64,000 nt of DNA from positions 248,001 through 312,000 of the forward strand of contig NZ_JAYFFH010000002.1 of NCBI RefSeq assembly GCF_036289385.1, read 5' to 3'. Positions 17,464 to 24,943 of the stretch are shown here, in pieces. A program made the translations under genes and the position numbers. This stretch comes from Anaerofustis butyriciformans. GTDB lineage: Bacteria; Bacillota; Clostridia; Eubacteriales; Anaerofustaceae. How positions within the stretch are numbered: the first letter of the stretch is position 1; each line of letters begins with the position of its first letter. The notes below the pieces were generated by a model that ran no database searches, was not told the DNA's origin, and saw nothing but the letters and a program-made list of their open reading frames with translations.

Positions 17464-18357
17464 ATGTTCAAGAAGAAAGAAAAACCGATAAAGGAAAAGA
17501 AAGTCCGCACTATGAAAGTGGGGACGCATAAGAAATCCGTCATTGCCCTCTGGGTGGTGCTTATCGCAAGCGTGAGCTTTGGTGTGTATAAGAACTTTAC
17601 CGCTATCGACCAGCACACCACGCATGAGATAGAAACCATACAGCTCCGCTTGAATGACACCAACGGGATAGAAAATTTCGTGAAGAATTTCTGTAAATCC
17701 TACTACACATGGAGCAACAGCAAGGAAGCAATCGAAGCAAGGACACAGGCTATCAGTGCCTATCTGACACAGGAATTGCAGGATTTGAATGTTGATACGG
17801 TAAGGACGGATATACCGACCAGCTCCACGGTCACGGATGTACTTATCTGGGACGTGGAACAGTTTGGGGAGAACGCTTTTTCTGTTACCTACGAAGTAGA
17901 TCAGCAGATAAAAGAGGGCGACCAGACAAGGAACGTATCAGAAACCTATACCGTGACCGTTCATGTGGACGCTGACGGGGATATGGTTATCATACAGAAC
18001 CCTACCCTTGCCCCTGCTATGGAAAAATCCAGCTATGAACCAAAGGCACAGGAAGCAGACAACAGCGTGGACGCTGATACGGTAAATGACGCTACGGCGT
18101 TTCTGGAAACATTCTTTAAGCTGTACCCGACCGCAACGGATAAGGAGCTTGCCTACTATGTAGAGGGAAACGCTCTTGAACCGATAAACGGGGACTATCT
18201 CTTTTCCGAGCTAGTAAACCCAGTATTTACAAAGGACGGAGATAATGTGAATGTCAAGGTATCTGTGAAGTTCATTGATAACCAGACAAAGGCAACACAG
18301 GTATCACAGTATGAGTTGACGCTTCATAAGGATAGTAACTGGAAGATAATAGAGTAA
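17464..18357 (+). CDS. TcpC-type conjugation protein (Tn916 Orf13, VirB8-like)
   Basis: This 297-residue protein has a basic cytoplasmic start (MFKKKEKPIKEKKVRTMK), one membrane helix (about residues 23-42) and two extracytoplasmic NTF2-like domains (about 60-180 and 195-297). That is the TcpC / VirB8-like architecture needed for channel assembly. It is the last transfer gene of the backbone. In Tn916 the tet(M) leader follows, and here the AbrB/ABC cargo starts instead. Confidence 0.9.
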   Translation: MFKKKEKPIKEKKVRTMKVGTHKKSVIALWVVLIASVSFGVYKNFTAIDQHTTHEIETIQLRLNDTNGIENFVKNFCKSYYTWSNSKEAIEARTQAISAYLTQELQDLNVDTVRTDIPTSSTVTDVLIWDVEQFGENAFSVTYEVDQQIKEGDQTRNVSETYTVTVHVDADGDMVIIQNPTLAPAMEKSSYEPKAQEADNSVDADTVNDATAFLETFFKLYPTATDKELAYYVEGNALEPINGDYLFSELVNPVFTKDGDNVNVKVSVKFIDNQTKATQVSQYELTLHKDSNWKIIE

Positions 18358-18366
18358 AACCAGTAC

Positions 18367-18395
18367 TTGTTTTTTTATTGTTCGAGTTGTATAAT
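18367..18395 (+). promoter_or_regulatory. Promoter for the first AbrB-type gene
   Basis: TTGTTT (18367-18372), a 17-base spacer and a perfect TATAAT (18390-18395) lie 40 bases before the start codon. The shift to AT-rich sequence begins here, marking the cargo boundary. Confidence 0.65.
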
Positions 18396-18435
18396 AAGTA
18401 GGAAATGTTATACGATTTTAGAGAGGAGCGAGTTC

Positions 18436-18675
18436 ATGTCTGATGAAAACAAAAAAACAAAGAATGATAAATTTGTCGGCTCTGTGAAAGTAGGTCCAAA
18501 GGGACAGATTGTTATACCCAAAGAAGCAAGAGAAATGCTAAATATCAGTACAGGTGATACTTTGGTCTTATTAGCAGACGCAAAACAAGGTATCGCTGTT
18601 CAAAAATATGAGGTTTACAAAGATTTTTTTGAACAAGTGTTTAACTCTGGGCAATCACCTACGAAGTCAGAATAA
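18436..18675 (+). CDS. AbrB/SpoVT-type regulator, cargo copy 1
   Basis: This 79-residue protein carries the swapped-hairpin AbrB DNA-binding fold, with the signature VGPKGQIVIPKEAREML at about residues 18-34. ATG 18436 is chosen because GAGAGGAG precedes it; the same frame is open further upstream but without a ribosome site. Such proteins bind AT-rich palindromes as dimers or tetramers and act as transition-state repressors or antitoxin-like autoregulators. It has its own promoter and is closed by the terminator at 18687. A paralogue lies 150 bases downstream, next to the transporter genes. Confidence 0.88.
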   Translation: MSDENKKTKNDKFVGSVKVGPKGQIVIPKEAREMLNISTGDTLVLLADAKQGIAVQKYEVYKDFFEQVFNSGQSPTKSE

Positions 18676-18686
18676 ATTAAATTATT

Positions 18687-18716
18687 AAGACGGTGCTTAT
18701 GGCACCGTCTTTTTTA
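18687..18716 (+). terminator. Intrinsic terminator after AbrB copy 1
   Basis: Stem AAGACGGTGC/GCACCGTCTT followed by TTTTT closes the first regulator gene and isolates it from the transporter operon. Confidence 0.8.
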
Positions 18717-18737
18717 TAACTTTTAGCAAAAAGTAGG

Positions 18738-18812
18738 AAAAGTAATACTTTTCTATTGACGTTTTACTCTGCTGGTGTTAATATTGGTATAACAAGTAAT
18801 ACTTGTTATACC
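18738..18812 (+). promoter_or_regulatory. Transporter-operon promoter with two palindromic operators
   Basis: TTGACG (18756-18761), a 17-base spacer and TAATAT (18779-18784) form a near-consensus promoter. A 15-base palindrome AAAAGTAATACTTTT (18738-18752) abuts the -35. A perfect 27-base palindrome (13-base arms around one A) at 18786-18812 covers the start site. Both share the core AGTAATACT and are likely operators for the AbrB-type proteins. Confidence 0.75.
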
Positions 18813-18828
18813 AAAAGGAGGAGATATA

Positions 18829-19062
18829 GTGAATAGAGATGTTACAGAACACTATTCCCACAATGGACGATATTTAGGCACCTTAAAAGTGGGAACAAAA
18901 GGACAAATTCTTATTCCAAAAGAGGTAAGGGATTTCTTTGGTATTCATATCGGCGAGCTATTAGTGTTACTTGCTGATAAAGACAAAGGAATTGCCTTAC
19001 AGAAAATGGACGGTTGTAACGAAGCGTTTCAAATGGCATTTCAAAAGGAGGACAAAGAATGA
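18829..19062 (+). CDS. AbrB/SpoVT-type regulator, cargo copy 2
   Basis: This 77-residue paralogue of the gene at 18436 has the core VGTKGQILIPKEVRDFFGI. It starts at GTG 18829 behind an excellent AAAGGAGGAG site and directly follows the palindromic promoter, so autoregulation is likely. Its TGA stop overlaps the ATPase start, so it is the first gene of the transporter operon. The two copies share the LVLLADxxxGIALQK dimer segment and could form mixed oligomers. Confidence 0.88.
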   Translation: MNRDVTEHYSHNGRYLGTLKVGTKGQILIPKEVRDFFGIHIGELLVLLADKDKGIALQKMDGCNEAFQMAFQKEDKE

Positions 19063-19790
19063 ATGCAATAGAAATTAGAGATTTAACAAAGCGATATGGA
19101 AATTTAACAGCAGTTAATTCTCTTTCGCTTAATATCAAACAAGGAGAATTTTTCGCAATGCTTGGTTCAAATGGTGCAGGAAAAACAACAACTATTAAAA
19201 TGTTGAGCTGTCTGACAGAGCCAACAAGTGGTGATGCCCTTATGTTAGGAAACAGTTTGAGAAAACAGGCAGATAAAGTAAAAGATATTATCAACCTTTC
19301 TCCACAGGAAACAGCCGTTGCACCAAAGCTGACAGTTAAAGAAAATCTGATGATGATTGCCCGCTTACATGGTAGTTCTAAACAGGAAGCAAGGGAAAAA
19401 GCCGACAAAATCATGGAAACTTTTGAACTAACTGACCGAAAAAATGACAGAGCAAAACAGTTATCGGGTGGCTGGCAGAGAAAATTAAGTATCGCAATGG
19501 CTTTGATAAGTAATCCTAAAATTCTTTTCCTTGATGAACCGACAATCGGGCTTGACGTAAGAGCAAGACGAGAATTATGGGGAACAATGGAAAAATTGAA
19601 AGGAAAATTAACTTTGATTTTAACAACACATTATCTTGAAGAAGCAGAGGAATTAGCTGACCGTATCTGTATTATGGATAAGGGTGTTGTGCAGGTTCTT
19701 GGTACGGCTGATGAAATTATCAAGGTATCTGGTGCTAGAAATTTTGAAGAAGCATTTTTGATGTATACAGAAAGGGGTACTGAATTATGA
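19059..19790 (+). CDS. ABC transporter ATP-binding protein (drug/lantibiotic export type)
   Basis: This 243-residue ATPase has all key motifs: Walker A GSNGAGKTTT (about residue 37), Q-loop SPQETAVAP, signature LSGGWQRK (about 133), Walker B ILFLDEP (about 157) and the switch His in TTHYLEE. The closest families are the DrrA/NatA-type exporters paired with ABC-2 permeases. It overlaps the AbrB gene and the permease gene (both ATGA), so the three form one unit. This cassette takes the place of tet(M). An efflux or self-resistance role is inference. Confidence 0.93.
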   Translation: MNAIEIRDLTKRYGNLTAVNSLSLNIKQGEFFAMLGSNGAGKTTTIKMLSCLTEPTSGDALMLGNSLRKQADKVKDIINLSPQETAVAPKLTVKENLMMIARLHGSSKQEAREKADKIMETFELTDRKNDRAKQLSGGWQRKLSIAMALISNPKILFLDEPTIGLDVRARRELWGTMEKLKGKLTLILTTHYLEEAEELADRICIMDKGVVQVLGTADEIIKVSGARNFEEAFLMYTERGTEL

Positions 19791-20521
19791 GATTTACTAT
19801 TTTTACAGGACGTAATTTTAAAGAAATTGTGCGAGATCCCATGAGTATTCTCATGTGTCTCGGATTTCCTGTTTTGCTGATTATTGCGTTAGCTTTGATG
19901 AAAGAAAGTATCGGTGGAATGGCTGATGTATTTGAAGTCCAAAATTTTGCACCGAGTATGACGATTTTAGGAATGGCGTTTCTAAGTACCTTTGTAGGTA
20001 CGTTGATGTCCACCGATAGGAATAGTTCTTTCCTAACCCGATTATTTGCGTCACCTATGAAGGGAATTGATTACATCTTAGGATATTCTATACCTATAAT
20101 TCCGCTTGCAATTTTACAGGCTGTTTGCTGTTTTGGTGTAGCTCTGTTCTTCGGATTAGAATTAAATATAAATATTTTTATAGCTATTTTGACCTTAATT
20201 CCAGTGGCGATATTATTTATCAGTTTTGGCTTATTTATTGGTAGTGTACTTTCAACAAATAATGCGGTCAATGGATTTGGAACAATCTTAGTGAATGCAA
20301 CAGTGTTTTTAAGTGGTGCTGTCTTATCATTGGATATGATTGGTGGTACATTCAAAACGGTCTGCGATTTACTACCATTCAGTCATGCAGTAAATGCGGT
20401 AAATTATGCAATAAACGGTAATTTTTCAGATATACCATTACAGCTTGTATGGGTTTTAGGATACGCTCTGGTACTTATCATTCCGTCTGTTATTATCTTT
20501 AAACGCAGAATGAAAGGCTAA
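19787..20521 (+). CDS. ABC-2 type transporter permease
   Basis: This 244-residue membrane protein has six predicted helices and the ABC-2 pattern, with an N-terminal amphipathic start (FTGRNFKEIVRDPMS) and a conserved C-terminal helix pair ending in a basic tail KRRMKG. It is the membrane partner of the ATPase encoded just upstream, and the two would form a homodimeric-permease exporter. The start overlaps the ATPase stop by four bases. The substrate cannot be told from sequence. Confidence 0.9.
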   Translation: MRFTIFTGRNFKEIVRDPMSILMCLGFPVLLIIALALMKESIGGMADVFEVQNFAPSMTILGMAFLSTFVGTLMSTDRNSSFLTRLFASPMKGIDYILGYSIPIIPLAILQAVCCFGVALFFGLELNINIFIAILTLIPVAILFISFGLFIGSVLSTNNAVNGFGTILVNATVFLSGAVLSLDMIGGTFKTVCDLLPFSHAVNAVNYAINGNFSDIPLQLVWVLGYALVLIIPSVIIFKRRMKG

Positions 20522-20523
20522 TA

Positions 20524-20904
20524 ATGATTAAGGTATTCTCTCTTACAAATTTAAACGTTGAATATATTACAGATTATCAAGGGTTAGCGATTTTTCAACA
20601 GATACAGAATTATTTACTCCCGATAAATAACGGCTCTTTAGAGAATATTGCAATTTTAGATATGGACGCTGATAAAGATATTATTTTAAGTGAACTACAA
20701 GAATGTGCAATCTTTCATAGGATAGCTTTATCCTCTTGCTGGACATTAGACAAAGTTATCATTGCATTAGAATGTAATTGCCTAGCTTTTTTGGAAAATG
20801 GTAACTTGACTTCAATTAACGATACTATCAATTTAGTAACAAGGCATAAAGTTAGCGTATTTGATAAATCTGTTATAGCGATTATAAATTCTTTTCTAAT
20901 CTAA
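20524..20904 (+). CDS. Cargo hypothetical protein, 126 residues
   Basis: The gene starts two bases after the permease stop, so it is co-transcribed with the transporter. The predicted protein is soluble, alternates strands and helices (IAILDMDADKDIILSELQE), has three cysteines and no secretion signal. I do not recognise a family. By position it could be a partner or sensor of the exporter, but nothing in the sequence proves this. Codon use is as AT-rich as the rest of the cargo. Confidence 0.65.
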   Translation: MIKVFSLTNLNVEYITDYQGLAIFQQIQNYLLPINNGSLENIAILDMDADKDIILSELQECAIFHRIALSSCWTLDKVIIALECNCLAFLENGNLTSINDTINLVTRHKVSVFDKSVIAIINSFLI

Positions 20905-20923
20905 TCGGTAATGAGGTGACAAA

Positions 20924-21148
20924 ATGATTGGTCTTAAAAAACGAGATATGAGAACTATTTTAAAAGCTGGGGCAAAAGCCAGAGGATTGTCGCTACCAGA
21001 GTTTAGGGCTGAAATACAGGAGAATATTGACAACTCTATGAATAGTCAAGACCCAGTGGTACAGAAACGATTTAAAAAGTATTTTGGTAATAAGATACCT
21101 ACACCAGAAGAATACATTTACACAATTACAAAGAAAACTAAGATTTAG
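20924..21148 (+). CDS. Small protein resembling Spo0A C-terminal-like cargo proteins
   Basis: This 74-residue basic protein (MIGLKKRDMRTILKAGAKAR...) has the pattern of small proteins annotated as Spo0A C-terminal domain-like: a helix, then EIQENIDNSMNSQDPVVQ, an aromatic KKYFG and PTPEEYIYTI at the end. That likeness is from memory and is weak. It is the last gene of the cargo operon, with a GAGGTG ribosome site. A hairpin (TATCCTGCT/AGCAGGATA, 21154-21187) separates it from the convergent repressor gene. Confidence 0.55.
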   Translation: MIGLKKRDMRTILKAGAKARGLSLPEFRAEIQENIDNSMNSQDPVVQKRFKKYFGNKIPTPEEYIYTITKKTKI

Positions 21149-21217
21149 GTGCTTATCCTGCTTCCTGCAAAGCAGATCAGCAGGATAGCTTATGCGAGGA
21201 AAAAGAAAACGAGAAGC

Positions 21218-21580
21218 CTATTTGCTTCCCGTCCCCTTGTATTTCATGATACCGTCGATTGTTCCTTGAATGATTTTGAGTTCTTCATCTGTCAGTTCAT
21301 CAAGCGATACGTCTATCTGCCTGCGGATTGTAGATTTTTCCGCTTTCTCCTGCGGATAGAAGTATTCATCAACAGAGATATGGAACATTGTCACTAAATC
21401 ATGAAATAACTGGAAGCTGGGGTGTTTCCCTATATTCTCAATATCTGCGATATGACGTTCTCCGTAAAAGACCTTATCGCCTAAATCATTACGGGAAAGC
21501 CCAGCTTTTTCTCTCGCTTCTCTGATTGCCAGTCCTAACGGACGGAAATCAAAGCTGTGCGTGTCTTTCTTTTTCCTCAT
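21218..21580 (-). CDS. XRE-family repressor (Tn916 Orf9)
   Basis: This 120-residue protein has an N-terminal helix-turn-helix (LGLAIREAREKAGLSRNDL, with GERHIADIENIG as recognition region) and an acidic C-terminal region (SLDELTDEELKIIQG) for oligomerisation. It is the only minus-strand gene of the element and matches Tn916 Orf9, which is thought to repress the orf7/orf8 regulatory genes. It lies divergent from the structured leader at 21590-22100. Confidence 0.88.
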   Translation of the reverse strand: MRKKKDTHSFDFRPLGLAIREAREKAGLSRNDLGDKVFYGERHIADIENIGKHPSFQLFHDLVTMFHISVDEYFYPQEKAEKSTIRRQIDVSLDELTDEELKIIQGTIDGIMKYKGTGSK

Positions 21581-21689
21581 TTCAAATCACCTGTCATGAG
21601 TTTATACTTCATGGCACATGATTAGAATGTGTTAAAAGCGCATATATTATGCGTTAGTAATTCGTATCAATATTACCTTGACGGTAAAT

Positions 21690-21990
21690 AAAAAAAACCG
21701 TTCTAAGGTAATATCTTTTTCCATGTCTTTCAATCTGATTAGGACGGTTTTGGATAACCAGAGCTGTCCTTTTCTTCTGCACTCACGGCACAGCTCTGGA
21801 TAAGGGGGGTGTGCTATGATTGCGTATCAGCGAACACGCCAGTATTCACAACTGAATAACCGCCTTACAATGGTTATCCAGTCAGCACACCCTAAACATG
21901 AGTTAAAAATTCATATCGCAAACATAGCAAAAACAGTCTGTTGGTACATTCATGTGCTGATTGACTGTTTTTGTTATTTATGAGAAGTTC
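21690..21990 (+). promoter_or_regulatory. Structured regulatory region upstream of orf7
   Basis: The gap between the repressor and orf7 is full of inverted repeats: AAAACCGTTCTAA pairing with TTAGGACGGTTTT (about 21690-21750), a CAGAGCTGT/ACAGCTCTG stem (about 21760-21799), and CAAAAACAGTC/GACTGTTTTTG (about 21929-21974). In Tn916 this zone carries the orf7 promoter and the Orf9 target. Exact promoter positions are not clear to me. Confidence 0.5.
21816..21983 (+). CDS. Small ORF in the orf9-orf7 gap
   Basis: A 55-codon frame starts at ATG 21816 eight bases after AAGGGGGG and ends in TGA. The peptide (MIAYQRTRQYSQLNNRLTMV...) is basic and ends in a short hydrophobic Cys-rich stretch. It overlaps the inverted repeats described for this region, so it may be a leader peptide tied to attenuation or simply a chance frame. 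I keep it because of its strong ribosome site. Confidence 0.4.
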   Translation: MIAYQRTRQYSQLNNRLTMVIQSAHPKHELKIHIANIAKTVCWYIHVLIDCFCYL

Positions 21991-22103
21991 AATATTTTTT
22001 TGAATTTCTTTCTTATACAGGTTAGCAAATCACCCACTCCTGTACCGATGTGGGGCGGAAAGAGGGATAGATACCTTTTACGTCTGGACAGAGAGGGGGT
22101 GAG

Positions 22104-22529
22104 ATGATGAAACCGTCTGACTTCCAAAAGACAATCCAGTGTCAGTTTGACTGTAAGCTCAAACGTACTGTTAAGGGCGTTATCTGGAATTATAAAAAGG
22201 AATTAAAACGTCGTAAAGATAAAGAAATTCCTTTCTGTGAACTTCCAGAAATCGTTGTTGAAAAGCTGGCTGTATGGGACGAGTACATGAGTGACTATAC
22301 CGTGTTTGAAGTATGCGGCGTTGAAATCCGAGTGCTTGATGAAGAACTTTCAGAAGCGTTAAAGCAATTATCGGAACGCAACCGTGAAAATCTTCTGATG
22401 TACTACTTTCTGGAAATGAGCGATACAGAAATTGCAAAAGCACAGAAAATTTCCAGAGCAGGAGTTTTTAAAAACCGTTACAGAGCTTTACAAAATTTGA
22501 AGAAAACACTGACAAAGGAGCGTGAATAA
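22104..22529 (+). CDS. Sigma-70-like regulator (Tn916 Orf7)
   Basis: This 141-residue protein ends in a sigma region 4-type helix-turn-helix (LSERNRENLLMYYFLEMSDTEIAKAQKISRAGVFKNR in outline; key parts MSDTEIA and SRAGVFKNRYRAL). It matches Tn916 Orf7, which with Orf8 is needed to transcribe xis, int and, after excision, the transfer genes. Two in-frame ATGs (22104, 22107) follow GAGAGGGGGTG. The next gene starts three bases after its stop. Confidence 0.88.
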   Translation: MMKPSDFQKTIQCQFDCKLKRTVKGVIWNYKKELKRRKDKEIPFCELPEIVVEKLAVWDEYMSDYTVFEVCGVEIRVLDEELSEALKQLSERNRENLLMYYFLEMSDTEIAKAQKISRAGVFKNRYRALQNLKKTLTKERE

Positions 22530-22532
22530 AAC

Positions 22533-22781
22533 ATGAAAAAAGGGTACAAACTTCCACCCTATCGACTTATTTCATCTGCTGTGGACGGAAATGAACAGTC
22601 TATTGAAAGAATACTGGCATTTTATGACCCGTACATATCAAAATGCTGTTTGCGTCCTCTATATGATGAATACGGTAATGTTTATATCGTAGTAGATATG
22701 GAGCTTAAAGGGCGTATCAGAGAAGCTATTATCAAAATGATTTTAGACTTCGATATCGGTACTGTTCCAACAGAAGAATAA
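22533..22781 (+). CDS. Helix-turn-helix regulator (Tn916 Orf8)
   Basis: This 82-residue protein corresponds to Tn916 Orf8, with an N-terminal LPPYRLISSAVDGNEQSIE segment and a helical region around FYDPYISKC that resembles sigma region 2-type or HTH_16 proteins. It is coupled to orf7 (three-base gap) and presumably works with it as a split sigma-like activator. A 375-base non-coding stretch follows before xis. Confidence 0.85.
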   Translation: MKKGYKLPPYRLISSAVDGNEQSIERILAFYDPYISKCCLRPLYDEYGNVYIVVDMELKGRIREAIIKMILDFDIGTVPTEE

Positions 22782-23156
22782 AGCAATTATGGCAGGGCAT
22801 GATTTGTTGAAATCCCCTCTTTCCTGTCCTGCCCTCTGCTTTTACACATGAGAGCCTATGGCTTTCGCCACTGTTCTTTGACAAGTGAATAAAGCAGACA
22901 GATACGTTTGTGATACAGCGAGCCACGGGGACTGTACGCCACGACCTTTTCCATAAGGGGAAGCGAGCGACCCATGCAGTGATCCGAGAGCGACCGTTGG
23001 AAAAGTCGTTTTGCCACGACCTGTATTCACAGGATAATGATACACCCGCATGGTGCGGTTCTGCCCACAGGAATGGGAATGGCTGAAATGCCAGTGGAGC
23101 TTTCCAAAGCCGTCTGTCTGCTTCTAAAAGACACACAGTAAAGGGGGTGCTTATAC
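22782..23156 (+). other. Non-coding stretch between orf8 and xis
   Basis: No gene is visible in these 375 bases. The sequence has a GGCAGG/CCTGCC long-range stem (22790-22835) and repeated CCACGACCTTTTCC-like and GGAAAAGTCG segments of opposite sense (about 22939-23020) that could fold together. The xis ribosome site AAAGGGGG ends it. It is probably a regulatory leader for xis-int. Confidence 0.4.
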
Positions 23157-23363
23157 ATGACAAACAATACTGATGTGCCTATCTGGGAAAAGTACACGCT
23201 GACGATTGAGGAAGCGTCAAAATACTTCCGTATCGGAGAGAATAAACTTCGCCGTTTAGCTGAGGAAAATATCGGCTCAAACTGGGTCATTATGAATGGA
23301 AACCGTATGCAGATAAAGCGAAAGCAATTCGAGAAAATTCTTGATAAGTTGGACGCAATCTGA
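23157..23363 (+). CDS. xis: Excisionase (Tn916 Xis)
   Basis: This 68-residue basic protein closely follows Tn916 Xis: IPIW-like start (VPIWEKYTLTIEEASKYF) and FRIGENKLRRLAEENIG with a winged-helix DNA-binding core, ending KRKQFEKILDKLDAI. It bends DNA at the element ends and directs integrase toward excision. It lies 78 bases before int, separated by a hairpin, and ends in TGA. Confidence 0.95.
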   Translation: MTNNTDVPIWEKYTLTIEEASKYFRIGENKLRRLAEENIGSNWVIMNGNRMQIKRKQFEKILDKLDAI

Positions 23364-23367
23364 TGAA

Positions 23368-23416
23368 AGCAAGCCTTAAATATGGTATAATTATACTATC
23401 GAGTTTAAGGCTTGCT
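23368..23416 (+). promoter_or_regulatory. Hairpin in the xis-int gap
   Basis: AGCAAGCCTTAAA (23368-23380) pairs perfectly with TTTAAGGCTTGCT (23404-23416), and the loop holds the palindrome GTATAATTATAC, which also looks like a -10 element. It may terminate xis transcripts or contain an int promoter. One arm is repeated in inverted orientation at the ICE left end (1927-1947). Confidence 0.65.
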
Positions 23417-23441
23417 CCTTTTACGAAAGGAGCTTCCTGTA

Positions 23442-24638
23442 ATGGCAAAAGAAGTCAGACGAGATAACAAAGGACGTATTTTACGCACAGGAGAAAGCCA
23501 GAGAGCCGACGGAAGATATTTATATAAGTGTACCAACGCATTAGGAGAACCTGTTTCGCTTTATTCATGGAAACTCGTTCCCACAGACAAGATACCAAAA
23601 GGAAAACGTAAGGATATTTCCCTGCGAGAAAAGATTGAACAGTTGCAGAAAGACCTTAATGACGGTATCGACCCTACGGGAAAGAAAATCACGGTATGCC
23701 AGCTCTATGACAAAAAGAACAGCCTTAGAAAGAATGTCAAACGCAATACGGTAAAGGGACGTAAGCAGTTTATGAACCTGCTGAAAAAAGACCCTTTAGG
23801 AAGCATGACGATTGATACTGTAAAGCTGTCCGACGCTAAAGAGTGGGCAATCCGTATGAGTGAAAATGGTGTGGCGTACAGTTCTATCCGCAATTACAAG
23901 CGTTCCTTGAAAGCGTCGTTCTATCTTGCAATACAGGACGACTACATCAGAAAGAACCCGTTTGATTTTAAGTTGAGCGACGTTCTGGACGACGACACCG
24001 AGGAAAAGGTAGTTTTGACACCAGAGCAGGAAGCCAGCCTATTGTCCTTTATGCAGTCAGATAAGACGTACCGCAAGTATTATGATGAGGTCGTCATACT
24101 GCTGGAAACAGGCTTGCGTATTTCTGAATTTTGTGGATTGGACTTAAATGTAGCTGTTGACATGCGTAACAGGTCAATCCTTGTAGAACACCAGTTGCTA
24201 AAGGATAAGGAAATCGGTTATTACATTTCCACACCTAAAACAAAGAATGGTAGCCGACAAGTGCCAATGAGCAAAAAGGCTTATGAAGCATTTAAGCGAG
24301 TTATCAAGAACCGTGAGAAAGGTATATCGTTTACAGTAGATGGTTACAGCCGTTTCCTGTTCCTTAATCAAAAAGGATTGCCTAGAGTAGCCACGAATTA
24401 TGACGGTATGTTAAGAGGTCTGGTAAAGAAGTATAACAAGACACATGATGAACCTTTACCGCACATCACACCGCATACATTCCGTCATACGTTCTGTACG
24501 AATATGGCGAATAAAGGAATGAACCCAAATACATTACAGTATATCATGGGACACGCCAATATCACCATGACGCTGAATTACTACGCACACGGTTCTTATG
24601 CTTCTGCAAGGTCTGAAATGGACAGGCTTTGTGCATAG
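23442..24638 (+). CDS. int: Tyrosine recombinase integrase (Tn916 Int)
   Basis: This 398-residue integrase has an arm-binding N-terminal domain (MAKEVRRDNKGRILRTGES), a SAM-like core-binding domain (about 90-170) and the catalytic domain. Catalytic residues are visible: Arg in LETGLRISEF (about 225), the HTFRHTF box (about 345-350), His in GHANITM and the nucleophile Tyr in NYYAHGS (about 379). Tn916 Int is 405 residues with the same motifs. ATG 23442 follows AAAGGAG; the frame opens earlier at 23412 but that start lacks a site and lies in the hairpin tail. Confidence 0.96.
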   Translation: MAKEVRRDNKGRILRTGESQRADGRYLYKCTNALGEPVSLYSWKLVPTDKIPKGKRKDISLREKIEQLQKDLNDGIDPTGKKITVCQLYDKKNSLRKNVKRNTVKGRKQFMNLLKKDPLGSMTIDTVKLSDAKEWAIRMSENGVAYSSIRNYKRSLKASFYLAIQDDYIRKNPFDFKLSDVLDDDTEEKVVLTPEQEASLLSFMQSDKTYRKYYDEVVILLETGLRISEFCGLDLNVAVDMRNRSILVEHQLLKDKEIGYYISTPKTKNGSRQVPMSKKAYEAFKRVIKNREKGISFTVDGYSRFLFLNQKGLPRVATNYDGMLRGLVKKYNKTHDEPLPHITPHTFRHTFCTNMANKGMNPNTLQYIMGHANITMTLNYYAHGSYASARSEMDRLCA

Positions 24639-24651
24639 TGGTAAAAAGAGT

Positions 24652-24672
24652 ATTTACCACAGAATTTACTAC
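24652..24672 (+). repeat. ICE right-end integrase arm-type sites
   Basis: Tandem ATTTACCAC and ATTTACTAC just after int match the left-end pair at 1902-1922, as expected for DR2-type integrase arm sites. Confidence 0.7.
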
Positions 24673-24910
24673 TTCCGAACGGTAAAATACATAGAGATAT
24701 AAAAATCTATGTGAAGTGCTTGACCCTATGAAAAATGCCTTAGAAGCCTGTAAAATAAGGCTTCAATGGCATTTAAGAAGATTTAAAAAGATAATAGGAA
24801 TTTATGATAAGATTTTTATAATAAAATTATTACTTTAAATGTTATAAGTATTTTGAAATAGTAATAAAGTACTGTTATGTAATATTACAAAATATATTAA
24901 GGTATAATAA

Positions 24911-24943
24911 AAAAAAGAGATACAATATTGTATCTCTTTTTTA
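24911..24943 (-). terminator. Terminator of the nitroreductase operon
   Basis: A perfect 14-base-arm inverted repeat (AAAAGAGATACAAT and its complement) with T-runs on both sides lies directly after the stop of the minus-strand gene. Confidence 0.8.

Larger units (their letters stand above)
1817..24789. mobile_element. Tn916-family integrative conjugative element (ICE)
   Basis: Gene order follows Tn916 (orf23, orf22, orf21, oriT, orf20, orf19, orf18, orf17 to orf13, cargo, orf9, orf7, orf8, xis, int), and the GC content of the backbone is well above that of the AT-rich host. Paired arm-type repeats occur just inside both ends (1902-1922 and 24652-24672). The exact ends are an estimate from the T-rich TTTTTAA at 1817 and the matching TTTAAAAA ending at 24789; no target duplication is expected for this family. 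tet(M) is absent. A surface adhesin gene and an AbrB/ABC-transporter cassette are the cargo. It sits between two intact genes, so no host gene is broken. Confidence 0.9.

Noticed and set aside
1817..24789. tet(M) or another known resistance gene in the Tn916 slot
   Set aside because: No ribosomal protection protein or other known resistance enzyme is present between orf13 and orf9; only the AbrB/ABC cassette is there.
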